Assembly: GCA_003482555.1 (NCBI GenBank)
Contig: DMYQ01000104.1
Span: forward strand, 1-21,403
Length of the DNA: 21,403 nucleotides
Reading direction: 5' to 3'
DNA from: Janthinobacterium sp.
Lineage (GTDB): Bacteria; Pseudomonadota; Gammaproteobacteria; Burkholderiales; Burkholderiaceae_D
The position numbers were made by a program, and so were the translations under genes. Positions 7,784-14,189 of the stretch are shown one piece after another (position 1 is the stretch's first letter; each line of letters starts with the position of its first letter). A model generated the notes under the pieces. The model had not been told where the DNA came from, did no database searches, and worked only from the letters and a program-made list of their open reading frames with translations.

Positions 7784-7855
7784 TCACCTTTCACAAGAGT
7801 TTGTCAAAGAATCAGTTTTAGAATCACCTTTAGAATCACCTTTAGAGTCAGCCAT
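7784..7855 (-). CDS. Candidate 23-residue repeat peptide (leader or precursor)
   Basis: This is a short ORF between the kinase and the methyltransferase. Its ATG at 7855 has AAGGAG eight bases upstream, a good ribosome site that overlaps the kinase stop codon. It encodes MAD followed by a tetrapeptide repeat (SKGD, SKGD, SKTD, S) and ends LTNSCER. The stop TGA at 7784-7786 falls within the Shine-Dalgarno of the methyltransferase, five bases before its ATG. GC content is 26 of 72 bases (36%), far below the flanking genes, and it uses codons such as AAA, TCT, GAT and AGG. The peptide is hydrophilic, with one Cys and one Arg near the C-terminus. It could be a modified-peptide precursor, a leader peptide coupling translation, or a chance frame over a 12-bp repeat. 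No family is recognised. Confidence 0.45.
   Translation of the reverse strand: MADSKGDSKGDSKTDSLTNSCER
7808..7853. repeat. 12-bp tandem repeat, about 3.8 units
   Basis: On the plus strand the units read agaatcagtttt, agaatcaccttt, agaatcaccttt and a partial agagtcagcc. Two units are identical and the outer ones diverged. The period is a multiple of three, so on the minus strand it keeps frame and encodes the D-S-K-G repeat of the small ORF. Each full minus-strand unit contains AAAGGTGA, the same octamer found in the ribosome-binding site of the downstream methyltransferase (GAAAGGTGAGG). The repeat may therefore have arisen by local duplication of that region. Confidence 0.9.
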
Positions 7856-7868
7856 GCTTCATGCTCCT

Positions 7869-9509
7869 TCAAGCCCGGTGGCGGTCGGCGCCGCACGCCA
7901 GGGCGCCGTCGATGGCCTTTGTAAAGCGCGCGATATCGATCGGTTTCGTCAGGTAGTCGAAAAATCCGGCCGCCAGACCGCGCCGTATGTCGCTCGGCAT
8001 GGCGCTGGCCGTGACGGCGATGACGGGTATATCGGCCGTGTTCGGGTCGCTGCGCAACATGCGCAGCGTTTCAAAGCCATCCATGCCGGGCAGGTTGATA
8101 TCCATCAGTATCACCCGCGGATGGTGCAGCCGCGCCAGTTCGATGCCGGCGTGACCGTCCATGGCCGCCAGCAAGTCCAGGTCCAGGTCGGCGCGCAGGC
8201 GGATCAGTTCTTCCACCAGGTGCAAGTTCATCGGATTGTCTTCCACATACAGCAGGGCCGGGCGCGCGCGCGCCCGCGGCAGCAGAGCCAGGGGCGCCGC
8301 CGGCGGCGGCGGCAGCGGCTTCTCCGCGCGCGCCTGGACCGCCTCGCACAGCGCGAATTCGACCCAGAAGACGCTGCCGACACCCACTTCGCTGCTCACG
8401 CCTATATCGGCGTGCATGGCCTCGGCCAGGCGCTTGGAGAGCACCAGCCCGAGGCCGGTGCCCTCCTCGTTCGAGCCTTCCCGTCCCAGGCGGTTGAAGG
8501 ATTGAAAAATCGCCTCCAGCTGGGACGCGTCCAGGCCGGCGCCCGTGTCGCGCACGCAGATGCGCACCCGCCCCGAGCCCGTCGGCGGGCATTCCAGGGT
8601 CACCGAGCCGTGCTCGCGGTTGTACTTGATGGCGTTCGAGAGCAGGTTCACCAGCACCTGTTTGAGGCGCGTGCGGTCGGCCACCACGTGCCGTCCGAGG
8701 GCGTCGGGGAAGGTCAGGCCGATGCCGCGCTTTTGCGCCAGCGGTTCGATCATGGCCCGGCATTCCAGGAAAATATCGCTCAGCGCCACCGTTTCCAGCG
8801 ACAGCGACATGGCGCCCGCCTCCACCTTGGCCAGGTCGAGAATCTCGTTGATCAAGGTGAGCAGATGGCGCCCGGCGGCGACGATGTGCCAGGCGAACTT
8901 TTTCTTTTCCTGGGGCGTCGAGGGCAGGGTTTCCGAGGTCAGCACCTGGCCGAAACCGAGGATGGCGTTCAGCGGCGTGCGCAATTCGTGGCTCATATTG
9001 GATAGGAAGACCGATTTCGCCTGGTTCGCGGCCTCGGCCTGGTGCTTGGCCAGCTTCAGCTCGCGATTCATCACGTCCAGTTCGGCGGCGTGCTCGCGCA
9101 ACTGGCGCTCCAGCTTGGCGTTTTCGATACGCAAGAGGCGCGCCTCCAGCGCCCGCGCCAGTATCGGTTGCAGGGCCGACACCTTGAAGGGCTTGACGAT
9201 ATAGTCCAGCGCGCCGATCCGCATCGCCTGCACCGCCGAGGCGATGCTGCCTTCGCCGGTCATGATGATGCAACTGAGATCGGGGTCGATTTGCCGGGCC
9301 GCCTGCACCAGGGCGATGCCGTCGATGCCGGGCATCATCAGGTCGGTCAACATCAATTCGAATTTTTCGGCGCCCAGCAGGGTGAGCGCGGCCTCGCCCG
9401 AGACCAGGCCGGTGGTTTCATAGTCGTGCGCGTCCAGGGTGTCGCACAGGGCACGCATGTGCGCAACCTCGTCGTCGACGATCAGGATACGGGGACGCGT
9501 CGAACTCAT
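7869..9509 (-). CDS. Soluble hybrid histidine kinase (REC-HisKA-HATPase-REC)
   Basis: This 546-residue kinase has no transmembrane segment. The start is the ATG at 9509, with AGGAG five bases upstream; the frame stays open 21 codons further without a better site. The N-terminal receiver covers about 7-120: D12/D13, phospho-acceptor D56 (LTDLMMPGIDG), T84 and K106 in VKPF. A short coiled coil (about 120-165) leads to the H-box NMSHELRTPLNAILGF with His174. The ATPase domain shows QVLVNLLSNAIKY (N288, N292), DTGAG (321-325) and GTGLGLVLSKRL. After a proline/alanine-rich linker (about 395-415) comes a second receiver: E423/D424, phospho-acceptor D470 (ILMDINLPGMDG) and K522 (LTKPID). Input probably arrives by phosphotransfer to the first receiver. 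Its stop codon overlaps the ribosome site of the 23-codon ORF, placing it at the head of the coupled cassette. No DNA-binding output domain is present. Confidence 0.95.
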   Translation of the reverse strand: MSSTRPRILIVDDEVAHMRALCDTLDAHDYETTGLVSGEAALTLLGAEKFELMLTDLMMPGIDGIALVQAARQIDPDLSCIIMTGEGSIASAVQAMRIGALDYIVKPFKVSALQPILARALEARLLRIENAKLERQLREHAAELDVMNRELKLAKHQAEAANQAKSVFLSNMSHELRTPLNAILGFGQVLTSETLPSTPQEKKKFAWHIVAAGRHLLTLINEILDLAKVEAGAMSLSLETVALSDIFLECRAMIEPLAQKRGIGLTFPDALGRHVVADRTRLKQVLVNLLSNAIKYNREHGSVTLECPPTGSGRVRICVRDTGAGLDASQLEAIFQSFNRLGREGSNEEGTGLGLVLSKRLAEAMHADIGVSSEVGVGSVFWVEFALCEAVQARAEKPLPPPPAAPLALLPRARARPALLYVEDNPMNLHLVEELIRLRADLDLDLLAAMDGHAGIELARLHHPRVILMDINLPGMDGFETLRMLRSDPNTADIPVIAVTASAMPSDIRRGLAAGFFDYLTKPIDIARFTKAIDGALACGADRHRA

Positions 9510-9687
9510 ACAGTCTCCTAGTGGCCGCGCAATCGACACCGCCGGCCTGGCCCGGGGCCGGCGGCTCGACAACGTGCTTCAACGATCTGGAAATCGCGAC
9601 ACGTCGTTTCACAATAGCATTTGCCAGATGCGCAAAATACACGCATTGTCACAAAAGTGCCGGCCCGGACCTTATCGTGACGACAAT

Positions 9688-9701
9688 TTGCGCTAGCGCA
9701 A
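9688..9701. promoter_or_regulatory. 14-bp perfect palindrome in divergent promoter region
   Basis: TTGCGCTAGCGCAA is a perfect palindrome about 20 bp upstream of the proposed tetR promoter, within the 234-bp gap between the divergent kinase and tetR genes. No T-run follows, so it is more likely a protein-binding site than a terminator. Its sequence is unlike the CGAATT-type operator nearby, so any protein that binds it may be a different one. Confidence 0.35.
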
Positions 9702-9708
9702 TAGCGCG

Positions 9709-9737
9709 TTTTAGACGAATTAAAATTCGCTTATAAT
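9709..9737 (+). promoter_or_regulatory. tetR promoter with near-leaderless geometry
   Basis: A perfect TATAAT at 9732-9737 lies only six bases before the tetR ATG at 9744. The -35 region is weak (TTTTAG at 9709-9714, 17-bp spacer). No Shine-Dalgarno sequence precedes the ATG. If this -10 is used, transcription starts at or beside the ATG and the mRNA is leaderless or nearly so. The operator-like palindrome lies in the spacer, consistent with autorepression. Confidence 0.55.
9716..9729. promoter_or_regulatory. Putative TetR operator copy 1
   Basis: CGAATT-AA-AATTCG is a perfect inverted repeat with six-base arms and a two-base spacer. It lies immediately upstream of the TATAAT of tetR. A closely related sequence occurs in front of the SDR gene at 10369-10382, and both are preceded by TTTTA two bases upstream. 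That is the pattern expected for an autoregulating TetR repressor controlling its neighbour. Confidence 0.65.
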
Positions 9738-9743
9738 CCGCAA

Positions 9744-10316
9744 ATGAAACCAAAAGACGAGAAAAAACTGGCCGCGATCGCCCTCGCCGCTTACCGCCTG
9801 GTGGCCAGCCGCGGCTTGAGCGCCGTCACCCTGGCCGATATCGCGCGCGAGGCCGGGATCGCCACCAGCACGCTGTATGTCTACTACGCGGCCAAGGAAG
9901 AGTTGCTCAACGCGCTATATGAACAAGCCAAGACGGCCGCCTTCGGTCGCTATGTCGAGCACGACGACGGCGCCGCGCCCGTGCGCGCGCGCCTGCGGCG
10001 GATCTGGCTCAACATGCTGGAAAATCGCCTGCGCCACCACGCCGAGACGGTTTTCATCGAGCAGTACTATCATTCCTCATTCATGAGCGCCGCCAACCGC
10101 GCGCTCAGCGCCCGCCTGGCCGGCCATTTCACCGCCTTGCTGGAGAGCGGCCAGCGCGCAGAAGTGCTCAAGCCGGTCGCCCTGCCCTTCCTGCTCGCGC
10201 TCATACTCGGTTCGATCAAGGAAACGGCCGCCCTGCTCATGGCCGGCGCCGTGCCGGACGACGAGGCCAGCCGCGCCACCGGTTTTCAGTTGTGCTGGGA
10301 CGCCATCAAGGCTTAG
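9744..10316 (+). CDS. TetR/AcrR-family transcriptional regulator
   Basis: This 190-residue protein has the usual length of the family. The N-terminal helix-turn-helix spans about residues 10-55. The characteristic stretch is TLADIAREAGIATSTLYVYY followed by AAKEELLNALYE. The C-terminal two-thirds are helical, as expected for a ligand-binding and dimerisation domain, but too variable to predict the inducer. The start at ATG 9744 leaves no room for a ribosome-binding site, which fits a leaderless transcript. An inverted repeat in its own promoter recurs before the SDR gene 83 bp downstream, so it probably represses both genes until a ligand binds. The ligand may be the SDR substrate (inference). 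Confidence 0.92.
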   Translation: MKPKDEKKLAAIALAAYRLVASRGLSAVTLADIAREAGIATSTLYVYYAAKEELLNALYEQAKTAAFGRYVEHDDGAAPVRARLRRIWLNMLENRLRHHAETVFIEQYYHSSFMSAANRALSARLAGHFTALLESGQRAEVLKPVALPFLLALILGSIKETAALLMAGAVPDDEASRATGFQLCWDAIKA

Positions 10317-10368
10317 CGGCGAGTCGGACCTGGAAGCCCGCCGGGTTTCCAGAATTGTGAATTTTAAC

Positions 10369-10382
10369 CGAATTTATATTCG
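10369..10382. promoter_or_regulatory. Putative TetR operator copy 2, overlapping SDR promoter
   Basis: CGAATT-TA-TATTCG is an inverted repeat with one mismatch. It matches the operator-like site upstream of tetR at 11 of 14 core positions and also shares the TTTTA two bases before the core. It overlaps a possible -10 (TATATT, 10375-10380) and lies 17 bp before the SDR start. A bound repressor here would block the promoter directly. Confidence 0.6.
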
Positions 10383-10399
10383 TCAAGGCAAGGAATAAT

Positions 10400-11233
10400 A
10401 TGCATACAGCAACACAAAAAACCGTCCTCATCACGGGCAGCTCGAGCGGCATCGGCCGCGCCACCGCCCTGCTGTTTGCCGAACGCGGCTGGCAGGTCGC
10501 CGCCACCATGCGCGATCCGGCCGACGCCGGCGCGCTGGCCGACTTGCCCGATGTTGCCGTCGTCGCCCTCGACGTCGCCGACCAGACCGCCGCCGACGCC
10601 GCCGTCGCCTTCGCGCTGGAGCGCTTCGGCCGCCTCGACGCCGTCGTCAATAACGCCGGCTTCGGCGCCTTCGGCCCCTTCGAGACGGCGCCCCGGGCCT
10701 TGATCGAAAGGCAGTTGGCCACCAACGTCGAGGGCGTCTTCAACATGACGCGCGCCGCCCTGCCCGCCTTTCGCGCCCAGGGCAGCGGCGTGTTCGTCAA
10801 TCTCGCTTCCGTGGGCGGCTTGCTGACCATGCCGCTCAACGCCATCTACCACGCCACCAAGTATGCCGTGGTCGGCTTCACCGAAGGCATCAGCTATGAG
10901 CTGGCGCCGCTCGGCATCCGCGCCAAGGTGGTTTGCCCGGGCGGCGTCGCCACCGACTTCGCCGGCCGCTCGCTGGCCCGCACCTATACCGACGAGCACC
11001 ATCCCTACGCCGACACGGTGGCAAGCACGCTGGCCGCGATGGCCCAGCGCAGCGGCGGCTACTCGCAGCCGGAAGTGATCGCCAAAGTGATTTTCGAGGC
11101 CGCCACCGACGCCAGCCCGCGGGTTTGCTATCTGGCCGGACGCGACGCCGAAGACATGGTGGCCGCGCGCGCCAGCATGGGTGAAGCCGATTACCTGAGC
11201 CACGTGCGCCAGCGTTTCGGCCTGGTGCGCTAG
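10400..11233 (+). CDS. Short-chain dehydrogenase/reductase (classical SDR)
   Basis: This 277-residue NAD(P)-dependent oxidoreductase starts at the ATG at 10400, with AAGGA five bases upstream. The nucleotide-binding motif is TGSSSGIG (12-19) and the structural motif NNAG is at 84-87. The catalytic residues are Ser137 (NLASVGG), Tyr150 and Lys154 (YHATK). PGGVATDF (180-187) follows the sheet as in classical SDRs. An Arg after the first strand (AATMRDP) hints at NADP preference, although this is only suggestive. The substrate is unknown. It is likely induced through the upstream TetR protein. Its stop codon TAG coincides with the CTAG at the edge of the 164-bp palindromic element, so the element abuts the gene exactly. 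Confidence 0.93.
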   Translation: MHTATQKTVLITGSSSGIGRATALLFAERGWQVAATMRDPADAGALADLPDVAVVALDVADQTAADAAVAFALERFGRLDAVVNNAGFGAFGPFETAPRALIERQLATNVEGVFNMTRAALPAFRAQGSGVFVNLASVGGLLTMPLNAIYHATKYAVVGFTEGISYELAPLGIRAKVVCPGGVATDFAGRSLARTYTDEHHPYADTVASTLAAMAQRSGGYSQPEVIAKVIFEAATDASPRVCYLAGRDAEDMVAARASMGEADYLSHVRQRFGLVR

Positions 11234-11393
11234 TGTAGTGTTGCGCTCTTCTTGCGACATAAAAATGCGTCTTTTCCGCCGATACTGCGTCAAAAATCCT
11301 CGCAATACCTCGGTATTGCTGCGGTTTTTTCCTTGTCTCGGCGAAAAATCGGCTATTTTTATAAGTCGCAATCAACGCGCAACACTACACTAG
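11230..11393. mobile_element. MITE-like palindromic element flanked by CTAG
   Basis: The 164-bp segment has perfect 17-bp terminal inverted repeats (11230-11246 and 11377-11393). Most of the inside also pairs imperfectly, for example ttgcgacataaaaat against atttttataagtcgcaa. It carries no transposase and no gene of its own. Both ends finish in CTAG (11230-11233 and 11390-11393). Because CTAG is self-complementary, these may be a 4-bp target duplication flanking 13-bp repeats that begin TGTAGTGTTGCGC. IS5-type elements are known to duplicate YTAR targets, so a non-autonomous IS5-group derivative is one reading. An intergenic repeat family with a folding RNA is another. It sits between two converging genes. 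Confidence 0.7.
11292..11330. terminator. Bidirectional intrinsic terminator within the palindromic element
   Basis: The stem GCAATACC/GGTATTGC (11302-11309 and 11312-11319) is perfect. On the plus strand the T-run TTTTTT follows at 11325-11330. On the minus strand the run of A at 11292-11296 becomes TTTTT after the stem. The hairpin could end both the SDR transcript and the nitrate operon transcript, which converge here. Confidence 0.6.
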
Positions 11394-11464
11394 CCGCGCG
11401 CGGGCGCCGACGCCGCGCCTTGCCGCGCCCTTGGCCGGATTTGTGCCTGGGCCAGGGCGACGGC

Positions 11465-14176
11465 TTACGCGGCCAGTTCGACGCGCGTCTCGAGCAGCAG
11501 CTTTTTGATCTCCGGCACGCAAGAACCGCAGTTGCCGCCCGCCTTCAGGCAGGCGGTGACTTCGGCCACGCTCTTCAGGTCGCGCTCGCGGATAGCGCCG
11601 CAGATCGTGTTGCGGCCCACGCCGAAGCAGGAACACACGGTCGCGCCGGCATCCACGCCCTTTTCGATCGGCTGACCGAGCAGCAGCCCGATCCGGTCGG
11701 CCTCGCTCAGTTCAGGGTGAGCGAACAGGCCGGCCAGCCAGGCGCGCGAGGGCAGATCCGGGCGCGGCGACAGGAACAGGCATTGCTCGATGCGGCCGTC
11801 GACCAGGTGGGCGGCGCGGTACATGCCGGCGCTGCGGTCTTCGTATTCGAGCCAGTCGGCCTGCTTGTCGTCGACCGCCAGCAGGCGCCGCGCCCAGGCG
11901 TTGTAGTCGGCGATGGCGTTGCGCCCGGCCAGCTCGTAACGGGCGAAGTCGCGCCCCTGAATGCGCGTCCAGTGCGCCACGCCGGCCAAAGCCAGCTCGG
12001 CGCGGCTCAGGATGAAGCCGTGCCAGGCGACGCGAAATTGCTCGACCCGGGCCGGCGTGTGCTTGAATTCCGGTTCGCCCGAGAGCGGATCGACGACCGG
12101 GTTGACCAGGGTGCCGACGCGGGCGTCGGAGGCCGACTGGCCGTTCCAGTGGATCGGCACGAAGATGTCGCCGCGGGCGATGCCGCCGCCGTGCTGGACC
12201 CGCGCCACCATGGCGCCCCACTGGGTCGACACGCGCGCCAGTTCACCCTCGCGCACGCCGTACAGCAGGGCGTCCTGGGGATGCAGGTCGACAAAGGATT
12301 CCGGCACGTGGTCGGCCAGCTTGGCCGATTTGCCGGTGCGCGTCATGCTGTGCCACTGGTCGCGCACGCGGCCGGTGTTCAGGATCAGGGGATACTCGGC
12401 ATCGGGCGCGTGCGCCGGCGCGCGCGGGGCGGTGGCGATGAAGCGCGCCCTGCCGTCGGCATGGGCGTAGCGGCCGTCGCCGAACAGACGGGCGCGCCCT
12501 TCCAGTTGGCCGGACGCCGGCCGCGCCAGCGGCCATTGCACCGGCTCGAGCTGGTCGTACTGGCGCCCGTCCATGCCGCACAGGGCGTCCAGATTGAACA
12601 CGCGCGCGCTGGCGCCCTCGTTGCGCCAGGCGCTCAGGCGCGCGTGTTCGTCGAACACTTCGTGCACGGCGCCGAAATCGAAACCGGAAAAACCCATGCG
12701 CCGCGCCACCTGGCAGAGTATGCGCCAGTCGGCGCGCGCCTCGCCCGGCGCCGGCAGGAAGCCGCGCTGGCGCGATATGCGGCGCTCGGAATTGCTCACC
12801 GTGCCATCCTTTTCGCCCCAGCCCAGGGCCGGCAGCAGCACGTCGGCGTAGGCGTTGGTGTCGGTGTGTTCGCTGATGTCGGAGACCACCACCATTTGGC
12901 ATTTTGCCAAAGCGCGCTGCACCTGGTGCGCGTCCGGCATGCTGACCATGGGATTGGTGGCGATGATCCACACGGCCTTGACGCGCCCCGCCTCGATGGC
13001 CTGGAACAGCTCGACCGCCTTCAAGCCCGGCTTGGAAGCGATGTGGGGCGAATCCCAGAAGGTCTGCACGGCGTCGCAGTGGGCCGGATTGTCCAGCTCC
13101 ATGTGCGCGGCCAGCATATTGGCCAGGCCGCCCACTTCGCGCCCGCCCATCGCGTTCGGCTGGCCGGTGAGGGAAAACGGGCCCATGCCGGGGCGCCCGA
13201 TGCGGCCCGTCGCCAGGTGGCAGTTGATGATGCTGTTGACCTTGTCGGTCCCGGCCGACGACTGGTTCACGCCCTGCGAAAAGGCGGTGACGACCTTGGT
13301 CGTGGCGGCGAAGGCGGCATAGAATTCGAGCAAATCCTTGGGCGCCACGCGGCAAATCTTGGCCACCGCGAGCGGGTCGGCGCAATCGACGCCGGCCGCC
13401 GCCAGCGCGGATTCGAGGCCGTTGGTGTGGGCGGCGAGGAAAGCGGCGGCTAGCGCGCCGTGCCGTTCCAGGTAGCACAGCAGGCCGTTGAAGAGCCAGA
13501 CGTCGGTGCCCGGCTTGACGGGCAGGTGCAGGTCGGCCAGTTCGCAGGTGGCGGTGCGGCGCGGGTCGATCACCACCACTTTCATGTCGGGGCGGGCTTC
13601 CTTGGCGCGCACGATGCGCTGGAATAGGATCGGGTGGCACCAGGCCGTGTTCGAGCCGACCAGCACCACCATGTCGGCCAGGTCCAGGTCTTCGTAGCAG
13701 CCCGGCACCAGGTCTTCGCCGAAGGCGCGCTTGTGGCCGGCCACCGCCGACGACATGCACAGGCGCGAGTTGGTGTCGATGTTGGCGCTGCCGATATAAC
13801 CCTTCATCAGCTTGTTGGCGACGTAGTAATCCTCGGTCAGCATCTGGCCGGAGACGTACAGGGCGACGGCGTCCGGGCCATGCTCGGCGATGATGTCGCG
13901 CCAGCCCGCAGCCACCTTGTCCAGCGCCGCGTCCCAGGACACCCGCTCCAGGCCGGCTTCCCCGCGCACTTGCGGATGCAGCAAGCGCCCCTTCAAGTCC
14001 AGCGTTTCTCCCAGGGCCGAACCCTTCACGCACAGGCGCCCCTGGTTGGCGGCGTGCTGGCGGTCGCCGGCGATGGCGATGCTGCCGTCCGGCATGGGCG
14101 TCGCTTGCACGCCGCAGCCGACACCGCAATACGGACAGGTGCTGCGCACCGCGAGGGGAATGGGAGAAAGGTTCAC
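11465..14176 (-). CDS. nasA: Assimilatory nitrate reductase, catalytic subunit
   Basis: This 903-residue cytoplasmic molybdenum enzyme reduces nitrate to nitrite. The start is the GTG at 14176, with AGGA seven bases upstream and 13 bp after the preceding stop. The N-terminal [4Fe-4S] site is C14-x2-C17-x3-C21-x27-C49 (CPYCGVGC, then GRLCVKG). Molybdopterin-oxidoreductase signatures follow, such as LCMSSAVAGHKRAFGEDLVPGC, MVVLVGSNTAWCHP, QPNAMGGREVGG and the C-terminal dinucleotide-binding segment ILNTGRVRDQWHSMTRTGK. A C-terminal BFD-like [2Fe-2S] domain has C848, C850, C883 and C886 (VCSCFGVG to NCGSCVP), as in Klebsiella-type NasA. Absence of a signal peptide or Tat motif fits assimilation rather than periplasmic respiration. 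It is last in the five-gene operon and probably receives electrons from the adjacent FAD reductase. Confidence 0.95.
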   Translation of the reverse strand: MNLSPIPLAVRSTCPYCGVGCGVQATPMPDGSIAIAGDRQHAANQGRLCVKGSALGETLDLKGRLLHPQVRGEAGLERVSWDAALDKVAAGWRDIIAEHGPDAVALYVSGQMLTEDYYVANKLMKGYIGSANIDTNSRLCMSSAVAGHKRAFGEDLVPGCYEDLDLADMVVLVGSNTAWCHPILFQRIVRAKEARPDMKVVVIDPRRTATCELADLHLPVKPGTDVWLFNGLLCYLERHGALAAAFLAAHTNGLESALAAAGVDCADPLAVAKICRVAPKDLLEFYAAFAATTKVVTAFSQGVNQSSAGTDKVNSIINCHLATGRIGRPGMGPFSLTGQPNAMGGREVGGLANMLAAHMELDNPAHCDAVQTFWDSPHIASKPGLKAVELFQAIEAGRVKAVWIIATNPMVSMPDAHQVQRALAKCQMVVVSDISEHTDTNAYADVLLPALGWGEKDGTVSNSERRISRQRGFLPAPGEARADWRILCQVARRMGFSGFDFGAVHEVFDEHARLSAWRNEGASARVFNLDALCGMDGRQYDQLEPVQWPLARPASGQLEGRARLFGDGRYAHADGRARFIATAPRAPAHAPDAEYPLILNTGRVRDQWHSMTRTGKSAKLADHVPESFVDLHPQDALLYGVREGELARVSTQWGAMVARVQHGGGIARGDIFVPIHWNGQSASDARVGTLVNPVVDPLSGEPEFKHTPARVEQFRVAWHGFILSRAELALAGVAHWTRIQGRDFARYELAGRNAIADYNAWARRLLAVDDKQADWLEYEDRSAGMYRAAHLVDGRIEQCLFLSPRPDLPSRAWLAGLFAHPELSEADRIGLLLGQPIEKGVDAGATVCSCFGVGRNTICGAIRERDLKSVAEVTACLKAGGNCGSCVPEIKKLLLETRVELAA

Positions 14177-14189
14177 GATGGATTCCTGG

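Noticed and set aside
5842..7794. A 650-codon continuous frame joining the region of the methyltransferase with the sulfotransferase
   Set aside because: The part before 7080 is an out-of-frame reading of the methyltransferase gene; the sulfotransferase starts at the ATG overlapping the methyltransferase stop.
7808..7853. Possible CRISPR-like or iteron repeat
   Set aside because: The units are contiguous 12-mers without spacers, only four in number, and no cas or replication gene is near.
11230..11393. Small overlapping ORFs reading into the palindromic element from both strands
   Set aside because: Their translations resemble each other only because the DNA is palindromic; they have no ribosome sites or family matches that I recognise.
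11252..13453. Long plus-strand open frame opposite nasA
   Set aside because: It starts within the palindromic element, has low-complexity composition and no recognisable domain; the minus strand encodes intact NasA motifs.
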